From NCBI GenBank assembly GCA_022818135.1, contig JAFMSR010000018.1:2634268-2698267 (forward strand): a stretch of DNA of 64,000 nt. Reading direction: 5' to 3'. Positions 11,350 through 23,544 of the stretch are shown here, one piece after another. The stretch comes from Saxidomus purpurata. Its lineage: Eukaryota; Mollusca; Bivalvia; Venerida; Veneridae. Position 1 is the stretch's first letter, and the number at the start of each line of letters is the position of its first letter. A program made the translations under genes and the position numbers. The notes beneath the pieces were generated by a model. The model saw only the letters and a list, made by a program, of their open reading frames with translations, did not search any database and was not told the origin of the DNA.

Positions 11350-12170
11350 CAGTTTGCATTTTGTATACATGTATTATAGTACAGATTTTAGTGAGTCTGT
11401 GTCTTACACATGCGCTTGTCATATCTGAACAGCAAAGGAAAGATGTTTTGTCTTTAAAAATGTGGACACAAAATGCAGTCGAATTCATAATGGGTGCATT
11501 TCACTGGCACTTTTTCCGAGTACTGTACTCAACATTTCCCAGTTGAATGATAATATTCGAATTATATTTTTTTGGGAAGTAGGCCGGTATTGTTAACATC
11601 TTGACTTCCTTTACCTTGCTATCTGCAATAATTACTATTTTATCTATCGCGCTGGATATCAAACTAGATTCACTGTTGACATTAAGGGAGAAGACCATTT
11701 TACAGCTGATAGGAATTGTACCCTGTGATTGAAGATTTAAAATTATGGCAAGCCAATTTACTATTTAAACTGGTAACATTGTGAGATCCTGATAACAAAT
11801 CTATCTGTCGGCATATTTAACTTAATGTTTATGAAAGTTTGATATTGTTGTACAAACACTGAAATAAGAAATACTTTAACAATCTTCTTGTCCATAACCA
11901 CAAGGCAAATATATTAGATAATTGGCGTAAAGCATTGTCTAGTGAGACTTTACCAATGTTGTTGAAACGATTCCCTTAGCGTTAGAGTTATCCACGTTCG
12001 GATGATACGTTTATTTATTTAGACTTACACAGGAAAAGCTAATTATAGACAGCTGGCATCTATTTAATTGTACAGCGGTCCCCTTTTGTTTCTAATTTTC
12101 TTCGTGCGGTTGAAGTTTGCTGCACGCGGTCCCATTCTGTGACCTTCTGGCCTACTTCTTTTTTGAAGCT
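11350..12170. other. No recognisable feature
   Basis: AT-rich sequence without a repeat partner in this window. Small overlapping frames on both strands (11361-11698) have no recognisable motif. Confidence 0.5.
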
Positions 12171-12560
12171 AAATAAAATTTGTTCCACAGGTTGTTAAAA
12201 AAAACTTCATTTTTTATCTTGTATGACCTTCACTCTGACCTTTTCACCTATGTTTTTGAAGCTGCAGGTACGACCACGACCATATGTACAGATTAACATG
12301 CGAATTTAAATACTATGACATTGATCTTGACAGGATGAACTTTTTGTGTTTTTGAAATTTTGGACCGTTTGTATAGTCTTCAAAATGTTTTCAAAATTTT
12401 ATCTGAAAAGCCCTTTACAATAACCTTTCGACCTAGTTTCTTGTTTTAAAGCTACATGAAAGATGATTAAATTTTTACGTAGTGTACAGTTTTTCAATCA
12501 GTTGTATGTATTTATCTTGAATGACTTTGGCCTGTTTACCTTCCACACTTATAAGGTCAT
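12170..12560. repeat. Highly decayed 'gacctt' repeat relic
   Basis: Scattered strings such as 'tatgaccttcactctgacc', 'cattgatcttgacagg' and 'aacctttcgacctagtttc' look like remains of the bivalve 'gaccttgacc...gacctagttt' repeat. Divergence is too high to set unit borders. Confidence 0.35.
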
Positions 12561-15500
12561 TATCACCATCCTGTGTATCTATGTCAATAACAACTTGATT
12601 GTTCCTCTTCATAGATAAAATTTCTTAATAAAACGCAAATGATTAGCATTCCTGTTTTTTACGTTGTGTCAAAATTTTAATTTTTACACACTTTATTGTT
12701 TGGAGAGATTAGGAAAGATTTGATGATTTCTTTGAAAGTTTAACATTTGCATTCATTTATATACCTTGATAGAGTGTTGAAATGTACCGGATTCACTAGT
12801 GCTATTTGAAATACAGATGTAACAGTAATGATATTTTTTCTGAAGTATTTTCGGTATACAACTGCTCGTCTTAAGATTTAAGATTGCGACGGGTTTGAAT
12901 CAATAGGTCTAAACTGAATTTATGCCTTCACTTCATCTATCAGGGTGGTCTTTAAGTAAATGACAGTCATAAAATATTTGTAATATATTCTAATAGCAAC
13001 AAGTCATTCATTATTACATGCAAAATGTAAAACGTTAGGTGCACTGAAACAAATATTGTCCTTTTTGTCAGTTATCATTTATGACAGTAAATCTTTTCAA
13101 GATAAGAAAGTCTTTACTACGGTTAGATCTAACGAATTACATGCTGTGACAATCAAGATATAGGGCATCTGTCCCTGGAAATGCGACAGTTTGCCAGAAT
13201 AGTGCAAGGTTTGTTTATTCTACTAATCATTGTTATAACTAGAACTGACGTAACATATTTTGTCTCTCATTCCTCAACAGTCAGCTGTTGGTTATTGGAA
13301 GCTCGTAAATCTCAAGACGTTTTGCAAAAGATGGATCTTGCAGACCTTGATAGTTGACATGTACTACATACATTCGGTATTGGTCTAAGTCAGTTGAATC
13401 TATATAATTCCTTCATTTTATCGGTATCTTCAAAACAGAGCATTAATTATTTAAAATATGTCATGTTCTTGCATTTATACAATGTTACTGGTGATGAATC
13501 TTTGTATGAATAGAAGCGCTTTATATATGCATGTACACTCAACATTCTGTCTAAGCTAAGTAAACACTTTAAATATATACCGTAGTTTAGTCGATTTTCA
13601 AAACATTTGCCAATGGATAAATGCATTCAAGATTGATCCAGAGTTATAACTATAAGTACTTGCACCAGCCACAATGGTCCATCTTAAGAGTGTCAGTATG
13701 TTCCTAATGAATACAGAGGTCACTTATACTAACACTTGACGTTTTAGTGTTCCAAAAGTTATAGGTTTTGGTTAAAAATCATTTTTATACCTAGGGTGTT
13801 CTTTGTGGATTTTCTTGCAACAAGACATCAGAAATACAACAAAGTTAGACACATCAAAAAATAAGGTTAAGGAACACTTGTTAACATCATTTTAATATAC
13901 ATCCTGTGATATTGATTTAAGAAGTCTTTCATTTTTAATACCAAAATTGTCATAGTGTCTTTGATTCTAATAGTCGTTCAGTTTGCTCTGTGATATCTTA
14001 TTCATTTTTAGTAAAAGCTTAGTGTCTTTCTATATCATAGTGCAAACCGCTGCAGCAATGGAAATAATGATTTGTTCTCAATACTTCTTTTGTTCTACCT
14101 TTCGTATGATATGTAATTTGACATGGTCCTAAATGTGTTTATCATTTACTAGTATTGAATCATAAAATTATAATTTATATATTTAGATCGCTCTTAATAT
14201 GTTTGATGGTAATATTTTGAATATTTATTGTGCAATAAAGCCTCAATATATCCACAGCGCTGTAAAACCCAACATTCACAAGTCACAACAACGTTACAAT
14301 TACCAGTCTTGGATTGTAAACAGTCTACGTGTAACACGGCCAATCATTTATGACTCCCGAATATGTAAAATAGGAGACAAATGGCAATGGTGGGAATCTA
14401 AATCATCTTATAAGATGTACCTTAGAAGATGTAACGTGTAGAAAGGAAATTTGAAAGTTTTATCCAATTCTAATCCACAACAGAAATTTACCCGGGCATG
14501 TTTTTGAACGTAATTTTCGCTTGGACAGAACCGCCTTCAGGAATATGATATTTGGTGCTTGTCGCGGATGCATCACTAATGGTCAGTTTGTTGAATGAAA
14601 AATATTACTAGTGAAAAGAAAAAAAACCCTATGAAAACCATTCAAGATGTATGATGGGTGACTGCATTGGGGGAAAAAACGCTGTAAGGAAAGAAACTCT
14701 ATCATCAATTTTAGAAATGTAAAGCTACGCCGATTATGTAAAAAACAACTACTTTCAAAATTGAATAATTTTTTAATTTCATGTTACCGAGCAAAACCAA
14801 ACACTAATCTTAAGTGTAACTCTACATTCAGAGTTTTGTACAGAAAACCAAGGTTTATAAACATGCCTCTAAGCTAAATAGGACTACTGGTAAACAAATC
14901 AAGAACCTATTGTTCATTGCTTTATTCAGGGAACATATCAGCGGTTTAGAGAACTTGTGTTTCTATAATAATTTACGGAATAAAGCATTTTGTAACCCCA
15001 TTATCAATTACTTACATAACTTTCAACGAAACTTTTAAATGTAAAAATAGACTTTTATGACTTAGGATAACTTTCTTATGTAAATAATCCGTGTTTGAAT
15101 GCTGGATATGTCATGAGTTAGCGCTTGGAGGATGCTACGTAAATAACAAAGTAAACTTACAGTTAATTTTACAGCGTCAGATTGAAACTAATTGGGCCTC
15201 ATACTGCGTACTTGTGAAAGCAGCTTTGGAATAAACAGGTAAATCTAAAGAGTTTAAGAGTTTACAAGTAGCATATATTGTATTAATCACACGTTCATTA
15301 CTCTTAAAAGCTCCTCGTTCAATAATTATCACTTTATATATAATTGACGAATTGTTATTATGATAATTTTCTTCAGCAGTGTTTGAAGTGTTCATAGATA
15401 TATTACTCGTTGTTAAATAGTCCATTTGCAAATATAATATTGTTTCATAGTCTAATGTGTTGTTGTTATAACTCTGAAGATAGTTTGTATTTAGAACTGA

Positions 15501-15885
15501 AAAGCAGAAGCAGACGACTACAAAGTAATTATTCAAATGCAGACTGCCCGCAGACTGCCTGAATAAAAACGCATTTTAGGTAGTTCACGTCTACTACAGT
15601 GATTTCCTGTCAAATGTCCAATCCAAGTCGTATTTCTAACCTTCTTACGAAATCACAAATGCAGCAATAACATTTAGATTTTTGTAAACAAAATATTTTT
15701 CTCCTCAGACTTTGGCTAAGGGAATGTTATATTGGTGAGGTACATCACCGGTTGATCACTCATGAAGTTATTATAATAATGTAAATTCTTCGTTTATATC
15801 ATGTTTAACTCATATGCATCACCATATACAATAAGTAAGCATGTACATATTTAATGTAGAATGCAGATATCAGTTGGTTTGCACT
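12560..15885. other. No gene or strong repeat
   Basis: Three kilobases of AT-rich DNA with no internal partner that I could find. The longest frames (80 codons at 14199-14441 plus; 119 codons at 15177-15536 minus) are within chance expectation. The second starts only at a TTG codon and has asparagine- and isoleucine-rich content typical of translated AT-rich DNA. Confidence 0.5.
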
Positions 15886-15894
15886 TGTTTATTG

Positions 15895-16080
15895 TTATTA
15901 TCAATCGCTAAAGGCGAAGGGATATTGTTTTTGAGTTGTCCCTCCGTCCGTTCGTCTGGAGTCATATCTCAAGAACCAATAGCTAGAATTTCATGAAACT
16001 TAAAATAAGTGTACACTAGCATAATGCCGCGACGCACACATAACTTTCGTCAAGATCGGATCAGTATCTTTATAATTGTT
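15895..16080 (+). repeat. Fragment of a bivalve 'ggcgaagggatattgttt' repeat
   Basis: The order 'aaggcgaagggatattgttt', 'gtccctccgtccgttcgtctgg', 'catatctcaagaacc' and 'tttcatgaaactt' matches a repeat that I know from mollusc and other lophotrochozoan genomes. There, a Pu-rich start is followed by a gtccgtccgt run and a degenerate body. Only about 190 bp is recognisable here. Confidence 0.45.
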
Positions 16081-16234
16081 AATTTATTTTTGTATATAAT
16101 ATAAACAAAATCAGAATTTTGTTTCCCCGAAACTGGTTATAAAAATCAAATTGCAATTGACGCAAATAATTTAATGATCACTCTTTCTTATATCTAACCC
16201 CTACACTTTCTTGCATTTTCTTTTATAGAATTGA

Positions 16235-16720
16235 TGCCCTTTATTTATTTGAGGCATTCCTCTCGGAAGTGTTTCAATTTCATTAAAGCACTCCAATTCA
16301 TAGATTATTTCGATTCTTATAAGCCGAATGTATGAGAACTATCGCAATTTCTACAGACCTTTTTCTGTTCGACGGTAATGTGTAAAATGGCATAAATAGT
16401 GGTTGTTGGAATTCATTCCCCTTTTTGGACCACCAATCAAGATACTATACATAGCTATATTATACAAACTTATTTTAGTTTAGTCATCTAATACATATAA
16501 TATTTAAAACACCTGACTGTGGCATAGTGCAGAAGACGTTAGATTTAGAACCTAACAAAGGATAAATTGATTTTAAATGCGTACCGGTAAACTGAACAGT
16601 ACAACGTTTCAACGTAGAGCAATGACGTCAGTGAGTTGACGAAAACATTTTCATTTATTGTTTTGACATCAAGAATCAAAACACTGCATGATGGTTAATC
16701 CTTGAATTTTCTTGGCTTTA
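16235..16720 (-). repeat. Unclassified interspersed element, copy 1 (inverse of 29985-30435)
   Basis: The reverse complement aligns to 29985-30435. Shared strings, read on the minus strand, are 'gttttgattc', 'gaaaatgtt.tcgtca', 'actgacgtcatt', 'gttgaaacgttgtac', 'tttgttaggttct', 'gacgtcttctgca', 'ggggaatgaattccaaca', 'actatttatgc.attttacac' and 'tcggctt.taagaatcgaaat'. The unit is about 0.5-0.7 kb with no open frame conserved between copies. I see no clear terminal repeats. This copy lacks the second palindrome arm found at 30.50-30.54 kb. Confidence 0.65.
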
Positions 16721-17107
16721 TAAATAAAAATATACTTTTTGTATTTTATTGACCATTTTAACTACAACTAGCTTTATAGCATCAAATATATAACCCTTGA
16801 ATGGTTTTACAATTTAAGAACGTATTTATCAACATCATATGTTGTGACCTCCAAAATAATCATAATTATTAGTGTAGAGTAATAATTATAATACTGTCTC
16901 AACAAGTGAATTAAGGTCAATGTATCGAAAAACATATTTGATAAGAAAAGAAGGATCAAGTTTGTTTTCCAGATAAGTATGACACTGATTAGGACTTAAT
17001 CACATTTTTCTCACCCTGTATCAGTTGGTGCCTTCTTACTAAATGAAAATAATTCTTGACAAAAATGTAGCCGCCCGTCTTTTTCATATGCACACAATCG
17101 CGCCGAC

Positions 17108-17125
17108 CATCTTTTAAAAGATAGT
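17108..17125. repeat. Short perfect palindrome
   Basis: 'atcttttaaaagat' is a 14-base palindrome. It is probably incidental in AT-rich DNA. Confidence 0.3.
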
Positions 17126-17159
17126 TCCTTCATCGCAAGAAATCAACGAACATAATAAA

Positions 17160-18010
17160 CTGATACATAGGTGGAACTTTAGTTTAGTCATATTTGTTCA
17201 ATGCATTTTAACGTTATACAATGTACATTTTAGACTTAACTGTGAATAAACAAACTATTTTAACCATTCGAGACCAAAACTGATTAGCAGTAAATTTGTT
17301 TAAGCAATTTCTGCACGTTACGACAAATAACTTCGCCACAGAAACGGTCCAAATATTATTTAAAGTATTTACATATTTAAACAAAAAATAAACTTAATGC
17401 TTAAGCAAGGAGGATTAAACAAGGGATTTGTTATCATTTTTTTCTTTTTTGAGAAAATTATGAATATGATGTAGGATATACAAGTAGGTCGTTTTTACCT
17501 GAACAGTTACAAGTACTATTTGTTTTACAATAAAAACATTTCAATGACATACTGATTAAGTCGTGTTTAGTCTTTAGCAGAAATATTGGCTTGCTGCTAT
17601 TCCTGGAAAACGAGACACTCTATGCAGTATTTGGCTCATGAACAAGTTAATGTGTCTGTGAAACATCTAGATTTGTCTGCAGATAAACAAACAAAATCAT
17701 GCTTTTATGTATAATTGAACGGGAATCTATAGTGATCATGTGTTTCCTGCAAATACCTTGCATATCTTTCATTAATTATGAATATTGGCTCTAATCGAAC
17801 AAGAACCGATTTGATCCCATATCAGTGACTGAGCATACACTTTAAGGCCCAAATAAAGTTAAAGATTGGTGGTTTCTTGGTTACGACGTTTGCAACATAA
17901 AAGATTCTAGTTTGATCCTAGAACATGCACCTTGGAGTAATGATATCACCTGTGTCTCAGTGAACTGAGCTGTAAGTAACATTTTTATATTTCCCTGTCT
18001 CTCTTATAAG
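17160..18010. repeat. Duplicated block y, copy 2
   Basis: This is the best match to block y at 1660-2245. It keeps the 'cctggaaaacgagacactct' anchor near 17603, then 'gtgtctgtgaaacat', then 'ggtggtttcttggttac' near 17869, a 'gtttgatcct' string near 17918, and 'gctgtaagtaac' near 17969. Relative to copy 1 it carries about 100 extra bases around 17660-17760. Part of that insert (tctgcagataaacaaac) is shared with copy 3 near 20528, so copies 2 and 3 are closer to each other there. Confidence 0.7.
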
Positions 18011-18554
18011 TGATCAACGGAGGTTATATCGTGCTAGTTTACAAATTTGTTCCGCGATCGTTCAAAACCAAACAAGTACATAATTATTTTATATCACGTT
18101 ACTACATTGTCGTTAAGAAAGGCAAAATGTGTTTCCCGCAATCTTATATTAACGAGATTAACATCACATTCAATTTGATTGACTTAACTATTGTGAAATA
18201 ACTACATAAAACAAGACCATAGAACATAAAAGTTATGACACGAAGAAAGAATCGACCTGACAATAGCAAAACATTTAAGTTGACGGTGAAATGTTTTTTC
18301 CTGGTTTAAGCGTTTTCACTATAAAATATCGGTATAAAAGTGCCAGGAGCATAGTTATAAGCACAGTCACAGTTTGTTTTGATTACAGCACGTTATTATG
18401 TTGTTTTATTGAGATAAAACTTACTCAGTCTGAAAACATGTATCCTGATATCTTGTTCACGATATGATTGTCCAATGAATGAACTATCAACTATGAAAAT
18501 GAAACATTTTGTTTGCACGTGAGTAAAGTTATGGTATTTTTAATTGCAGATGGC

Positions 18555-18760
18555 AATATCAATATCTGACAGTTGACAGTGTACTGGTAGTAGGTCCGTT
18601 TCGTAAATTAATTCAGCCCGTACGTAATAATACTGTTGACATAATTATTCTTTAGACAGTTCTTCCGATTTCGTGTGATGCATGCTATCTTTGTACTTTG
18701 AATAAAATGCTAAAAAGTATATGTTCACCAGCGTATCAATATGCTATTAGTGACATAGCA
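18555..18760. repeat. Duplicated block, copy 2 (matches 3230-3460)
   Basis: It aligns to 3230-3460 up to 'tatatgttcaccagcgtat'. Beyond it, copy 1 continues into the MITE at 3463 while this copy reads directly into different sequence. The stretch behaves as an unoccupied or decayed insertion site. Confidence 0.6.
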
Positions 18761-19069
18761 GAAATACAAAGGTACACTACTTCTTTTCTAGTAGGGTGAA
18801 GATAACTAATGTCTTCGTATTTAGGAAACCGAAAGTAGTTAGCCATTTCTTTTAAAATATTGTCCGGTAAAGTTTGTAGTGTTCGTGACAAAATTATAAA
18901 CAAACGCTGAATATGTCATAATGCATTGAACTAGCGGATTCATACTTTTCTAGTTATTTTCATGTTCGTTATCTTAGTGATAAACAGGGTGAAAGCAGAG
19001 CGAATTATTATCGTTTCATATTTATCAAATGCTTATATTGGTAGTCTTATTTATCTTATTTATTTTCCC

Positions 19070-19680
19070 TATTACTGATTGTGTTCTTCCTGGGTCATTA
19101 AAATGCAAGAAATAAACCTCAAGCTTATTATATTAGATATACTTGGAATCCGTTGAGTTTCACTTAAGTTTATGAGAATTTGGACGAAAAAAACTTCTTC
19201 CTTTTGTTTTTGTTCAATGAGGAACCCTCTATCACTTTCCTCTATTAGCTGAATCTGATTGAATAATATTCTGTGAAACATTACCAGTGCACATATTCTG
19301 CAAAAACAGGAAATGTCTGTAGAACAGTCATATAATAATTCACTTTAACGGCTCTAGGAATAATAAGCATAAATTCCAGAGCGACGGGGATATTTCATTT
19401 CGTGAAGTTTTCCAAAGACATTAAACTTCAGACTGTACAGTAGGCTGAACTAAATCAAATGATGTTTCAGAACATTTTCTTTTACTGGTACAATCATGAA
19501 CATTCCACTTGGTCGGAAGCGGCAGTGTCGAGCTTAGTAGAAATATTTTTAGCACTTAGAAACTGACGCATATATACCAAATATATCCTGCTCTTGAATT
19601 AAACAGTCGTAAAAACTCTGATCACCAATCTTAACTCAGGGGACACTTCAGGCAATATTTAAGAAGAAAGCACCACTTAA
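19070..19680. repeat. Duplicated block x, copy 2
   Basis: It aligns to 830-1345. The clearest shared run is 'atgtctgtagaacagtcatataa' near 19312, followed by 'aaattccagagcgacggggatattt' corresponding to 1140-1165. Block x here follows block y copy 2 and precedes block y copy 3. The order y-x-y, against x-y in the first region, is what a tandem duplication of an x-y unit with partial loss would leave. Confidence 0.6.
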
Positions 19681-19979
19681 GCGTTGTCATTCGTTTATGG
19701 TCACAAGTTTTGTCACTTTAACTTGCTAAAACAAGAACGAAGGAATACGTTTTATCTGATTTAGAAAAGGATTATAGCACTTGATATTTGATTTTGTTAT
19801 AGTAAATAATAACTGTACAACTTCCTTTTGAACAGTTTGTGGAAATTTGGGACAATATATATTTTCGAATAAAATTTATGATTATTTCTAAATACAGACC
19901 ATTTACTTATTCTTAGAATCAGTTTTTTCGGCTAGACCACTAGCTGAGATTATTTATAGCATCATCCAATTAATCAACC

Positions 19980-20080
19980 AAAATATTAGACTAACACATG
20001 TTGAAGTGGAAGAGTGGGAAAGTAGTTAAATCAGCTTTGGAAATACATCTTTGTAAACCATTGATAAGACATATTAAATA
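19980..20080. repeat. Short duplicated block, copy 2 (matches 4150-4290)
   Basis: 'attagactaacac' and 'gtaaaccattgata' occur at the same spacing as in 4184-4255. Confidence 0.5.
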
Positions 20081-20414
20081 GCAAAAATGGGGTTAAAATT
20101 ATTTCTTAATGAACGTTCCGGCACATCCATTCACTTCAAACAGTTAATGGAGCATAAACGACACAAAAACTCACCACATCTGATAAGTATTCCAAATATA
20201 TTTAAGAGCTTCCGTTTACCATCAAATACAGGAAAGGCATGTACAAATATTACGAAAGATGAACAAAAACATCAATGTGATTAAGTAGTGTTTTTGTCAA
20301 CATTAAAATCGATCATAAGGACTGGTACAGAAAAAGAATTAGTGTTTGAAACTAGGATAAAACATGAGATTTTTTTTATATATAAGTATTTGATATAGTT
20401 TGTACACTTAACAT

Positions 20415-20875
20415 CATTTCAAAGACTTGTAGAGTGTAGCAAAAATACTTCCTTGTTGCAATGCACTCTTTGAAGATATTGGCACATTCACAAGTTGAAT
20501 GCGTCTTTGCAAAATCTAGATTCTTCTTCAGATAAACAAACAATATCATTTTTATAAATAATTCATCGTAGAACTAATTGATCATTAGTTTTCTGCAACA
20601 AATTATTCTCTTGCATGAAGCAAATTTGGCTCTAGTCGTACAGTAACTGATTTTTATTCCGGTCCGTGACAGTGAATATACACGTAGGCTGAAACAAAGT
20701 GATTGTGTGAGCATCGGTAGTTTTCTAGCTACCGCGTTTGCAATAAATCCTATATGGCCTGGTTCGACTCAAGAATAAACCACCTGATGTGTGTCCATGG
20801 AGAAAAACAACTGATTTATATAATATGCCTGTCGCTCTGTCTCTCTCTCGCAAGTGATTACGCTGGGGGTTAGAA
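20415..20875. repeat. Duplicated block y, copy 3
   Basis: The most diverged of the three y copies. It keeps 'gcactctttg', 'ttggcacatt', 'aaatctagattcttcttcagataaacaaac' (shared with copy 2), 'ggtagttttctagctaccgcgtttgcaa' and 'ggttcgactc'. It ends in 'ctctctctcgcaagtgatta', which corresponds to 'ctctcttataagtgatca' near 18000. Confidence 0.6.
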
Positions 20876-21079
20876 ACCATGTAAAGTTTAAAAACGAAAC
20901 GGGGTCATGCAGTCAATACATTTTACTGTTATTCAAAATGAGATAATTATTATCCTGTGTAGAAACTGTTTTCGCACTAAGGAAGTAAAATAGCATTGAA
21001 TTGGGCTGAATGATGTAAAGTAGCGCAACAAAACGGTTATTATAACATACATGCATAAAATTGAGCATAAAACAATAAA

Positions 21080-21180
21080 ACTCATGTTGATAGTATTTGA
21101 GAATTTAGCGTATAAGCATTAAAGTAATGAGGTGTTACGTCACCTTTAATCATACAGAATAAGTGACAAATTATGACAAA
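21080..21180. repeat. Short duplicated block, copy 2 (matches 2815-2910)
   Basis: 'gcgtataagcatt', 'gttacgtcacctttaat' and 'aataagtgacaaat' follow the order seen at 2835-2900. Confidence 0.5.
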
Positions 21181-22350
21181 TGCCAGTTTTGATGACAGAA
21201 ACATCATAATTACATCTGCAATATAAGTTTTAAGTATGTTATAAATGATGCATGTAGGAAATATGTTATAATTTTATAACCGTGAGTTTCCGCCGACAAG
21301 TTGCGCTTAGGCGACCCATTTCGACAAAAGTGTCATCCACTCTTTGTGAGGGATAAAAGTAATGGAAGACACCGACACACTTTAACAACATTTCTTGTAG
21401 TAAAAAGTGACTATCTTGCAAGTGAAATGCATTACAACTTCAGAAGTCCCCTTTTCTTGCAATAATACACATTAATTTATAATTCTTACTTTTAAAATCA
21501 AATTAAACATTCTCATTACCAAGCATTGATTTTATTGTATGATATAAAAACTTTCATCATCTATATATCATATAAATATGATAGTAATACAATTTATTCT
21601 TATTTGTAATTCATCATTGTATGTGATAGTAATGTACGTACATTTCACGTTATAACATGTATTTGTTCGTTCATTTGACAAACCACTCTTTATGTACATG
21701 GACAAAAGTAATCCATTGTAGAAAATCTAAACACATCTAATTAAAGGAAGGGAATAGGTAATGTTCTGTCTTTGTTTCTGTAAGAAAATTACTAAATGTT
21801 TACAGGAAAATGCGTAAATAAAATTGTCAGATGTCACAGTTGTACTTGCTACGTACAACGGTCTGGCTATATGTCAAGAAACGGGTTAAGAAGGCATGAT
21901 CAAACAATGCTGAACACGAGTGCGCTCATTAGAAATATCTTACCTCTTATAAATAGCAACTGGAAAACAACGACATTTGTTTATTGTGAGAAAGTGCTTT
22001 AAACATATTTCATAATTCAAGGGTCATTTTTAAACCGCTTATTAATGTTGAAATTTAATTTAATGCGGTGCATTCTCATAAGCAAAATGTTTGTAAAGCT
22101 TAGATTGAAATTAACTTGATTATTTCTGTAATTATTATAGCATATATTAAGTTTGTTTACTAGCCGCACCCATACACTTTGTTAATAGACCTTGTGTCTA
22201 ACTTACCTAGGAACCGTTAGAACAGTGATCAGACTGAACAACAATTTAATTTAATTGAAAATAAGAAAATCAGTAGAAAATGATAAGAAGAATTTATAAC
22301 TAAAAGAAAATATAAAATCTAAGTTTAATACATTTATACATTTATCCTTT
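21180..22350. other. No gene; diverged part of the duplicated region
   Basis: It lies between two blocks that both match the 2.8-4.8-kb region, yet I could not follow the alignment through it. It may be replaced or very diverged sequence. A 68-codon frame at 21796-22002 has several cysteines (GKCVNKIVRCHSCTCYV) but no recognised motif and no conservation in the partner region. Confidence 0.4.
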
Positions 22351-22354
22351 CATA

Positions 22355-22610
22355 CCAAGCAAACGACGTATAAAGTCTTTCAAGTAAAATGCTAAGGCTT
22401 AAGGAACGGATTTTTAATCTTACGCAATCCCAAGAATCAACGTACTTATACGTTTTTGATCGATGCTGTGCACCGAGGTAACCTCAATTTAGCAACAAAA
22501 TGACCTAAACAGTGAAGTCTGATATATCCCAATTGGCAATTTGATATTCTATATGCCTTATCAAGTAGCCACCTGTTTTACGACACCAGTTTTGATGTAT
22601 CCATGACTTT
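22355..22610. repeat. Duplicated block, copy 2 (matches 4490-4760)
   Basis: It keeps 'aaagtctttcaagt', 'atgctaaggcttaa', 'tgcaccgagg', 'aagtagccacctg' and 'ttttgatgtatcc' in the same order as 4510-4745. Confidence 0.65.
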
Positions 22611-22639
22611 TTAAACTATACGTGTAACCTTGAAATTGA

Positions 22640-23490
22640 ACCAAGAAACATACGCTCTGTATAACATATTGATATGGTGAAAATTTGAACAAGGTTTTAT
22701 GAAAATCATTAAAGGGGTTCAAAGGGTTTAGGAGAGAAATACAAAGACCTTTACATTTGCTGTTAACCTTAAACTGGTATGGTAGACAGAACTAAAAACA
22801 TATGTACTGCACATTTTCTCAATAACCTGAACATTTGACAGTTGAATAGAAATCCTTCAACTGTTAAGAAGATTTATACCCCTGACATTTGACACCTTAG
22901 TTTGATCCTTGCCTTGGTCGTCTCTATGAGACCAAAGTTTCAAGAACATCCTTCTACGAGATTGAGATGCATAGTACCATGACCGTTGACCCTAAGTACA
23001 ACCTTGGCCTTGAGCTGGCAGAGTTTGAATATGGGATTTGCACATTGTCTTGATAAGATGAACATGTGACCTTGGTTTGAGGAACATCCTTCATGGGTTC
23101 AAGGATTTTTTTTGTTTCAAGGATTATGAATCAGAGATAAAAAAACAGCGGGTCATAAGTATGGTATTTGCCTTGAGCCGGTGAGTTTTGAACATGGGTT
23201 CTGCCTTGATTAGATGAACTTCTGACCAAAGCTTCATAAAAAATCTTTGTAAGGATAAAGGAGATATGTAGCGGATACGAACAAAACCAATGACCCCTAA
23301 TTATGACCTTTACACAGCGTGGTGTCTTGCATATCCTTCAAGGAGTGCAAGAGATATGGAGCGGTCACAAAAAAAAACCAAAACAACAAATGACCCCTTT
23401 GTGTGAACTTGAAGTTTTGTACGTCATCTTCACGAGATAAATAGTTGATGGCCTTCGAAGGGTTAAGGAGATAAACATTACATACGAAAA
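22640..23490. repeat. Degenerate ~160-bp tandem repeat, second array
   Basis: Same repeat as 4960-5975. Units are marked by 'ttgagctgg(c/t)', 'cacattgtcttgataagatg', 'aagtttcaagaacatccttc' and 'aaaggagatatg.agcgg'. The stretch 'caagaacatccttctacgagattgagatgca' pairs unit by unit with 'caagaacaaccttctacaagtttgagattca' near 5188. The arrays were therefore already tandem when the larger segment was duplicated. Confidence 0.7.
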
Positions 23491-23544
23491 CTAAACAGGA
23501 CGACCTATATTTCTTTGACTTTGTTTGTTGGGTATAATTCATCA

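Noticed and set aside
15177..15536. 119-codon minus-strand frame with a signal-peptide-like start
   Set aside because: It opens at TTG, not ATG. The content is N/I/Y-rich as expected from AT-rich DNA, and about one frame of this length is expected by chance.
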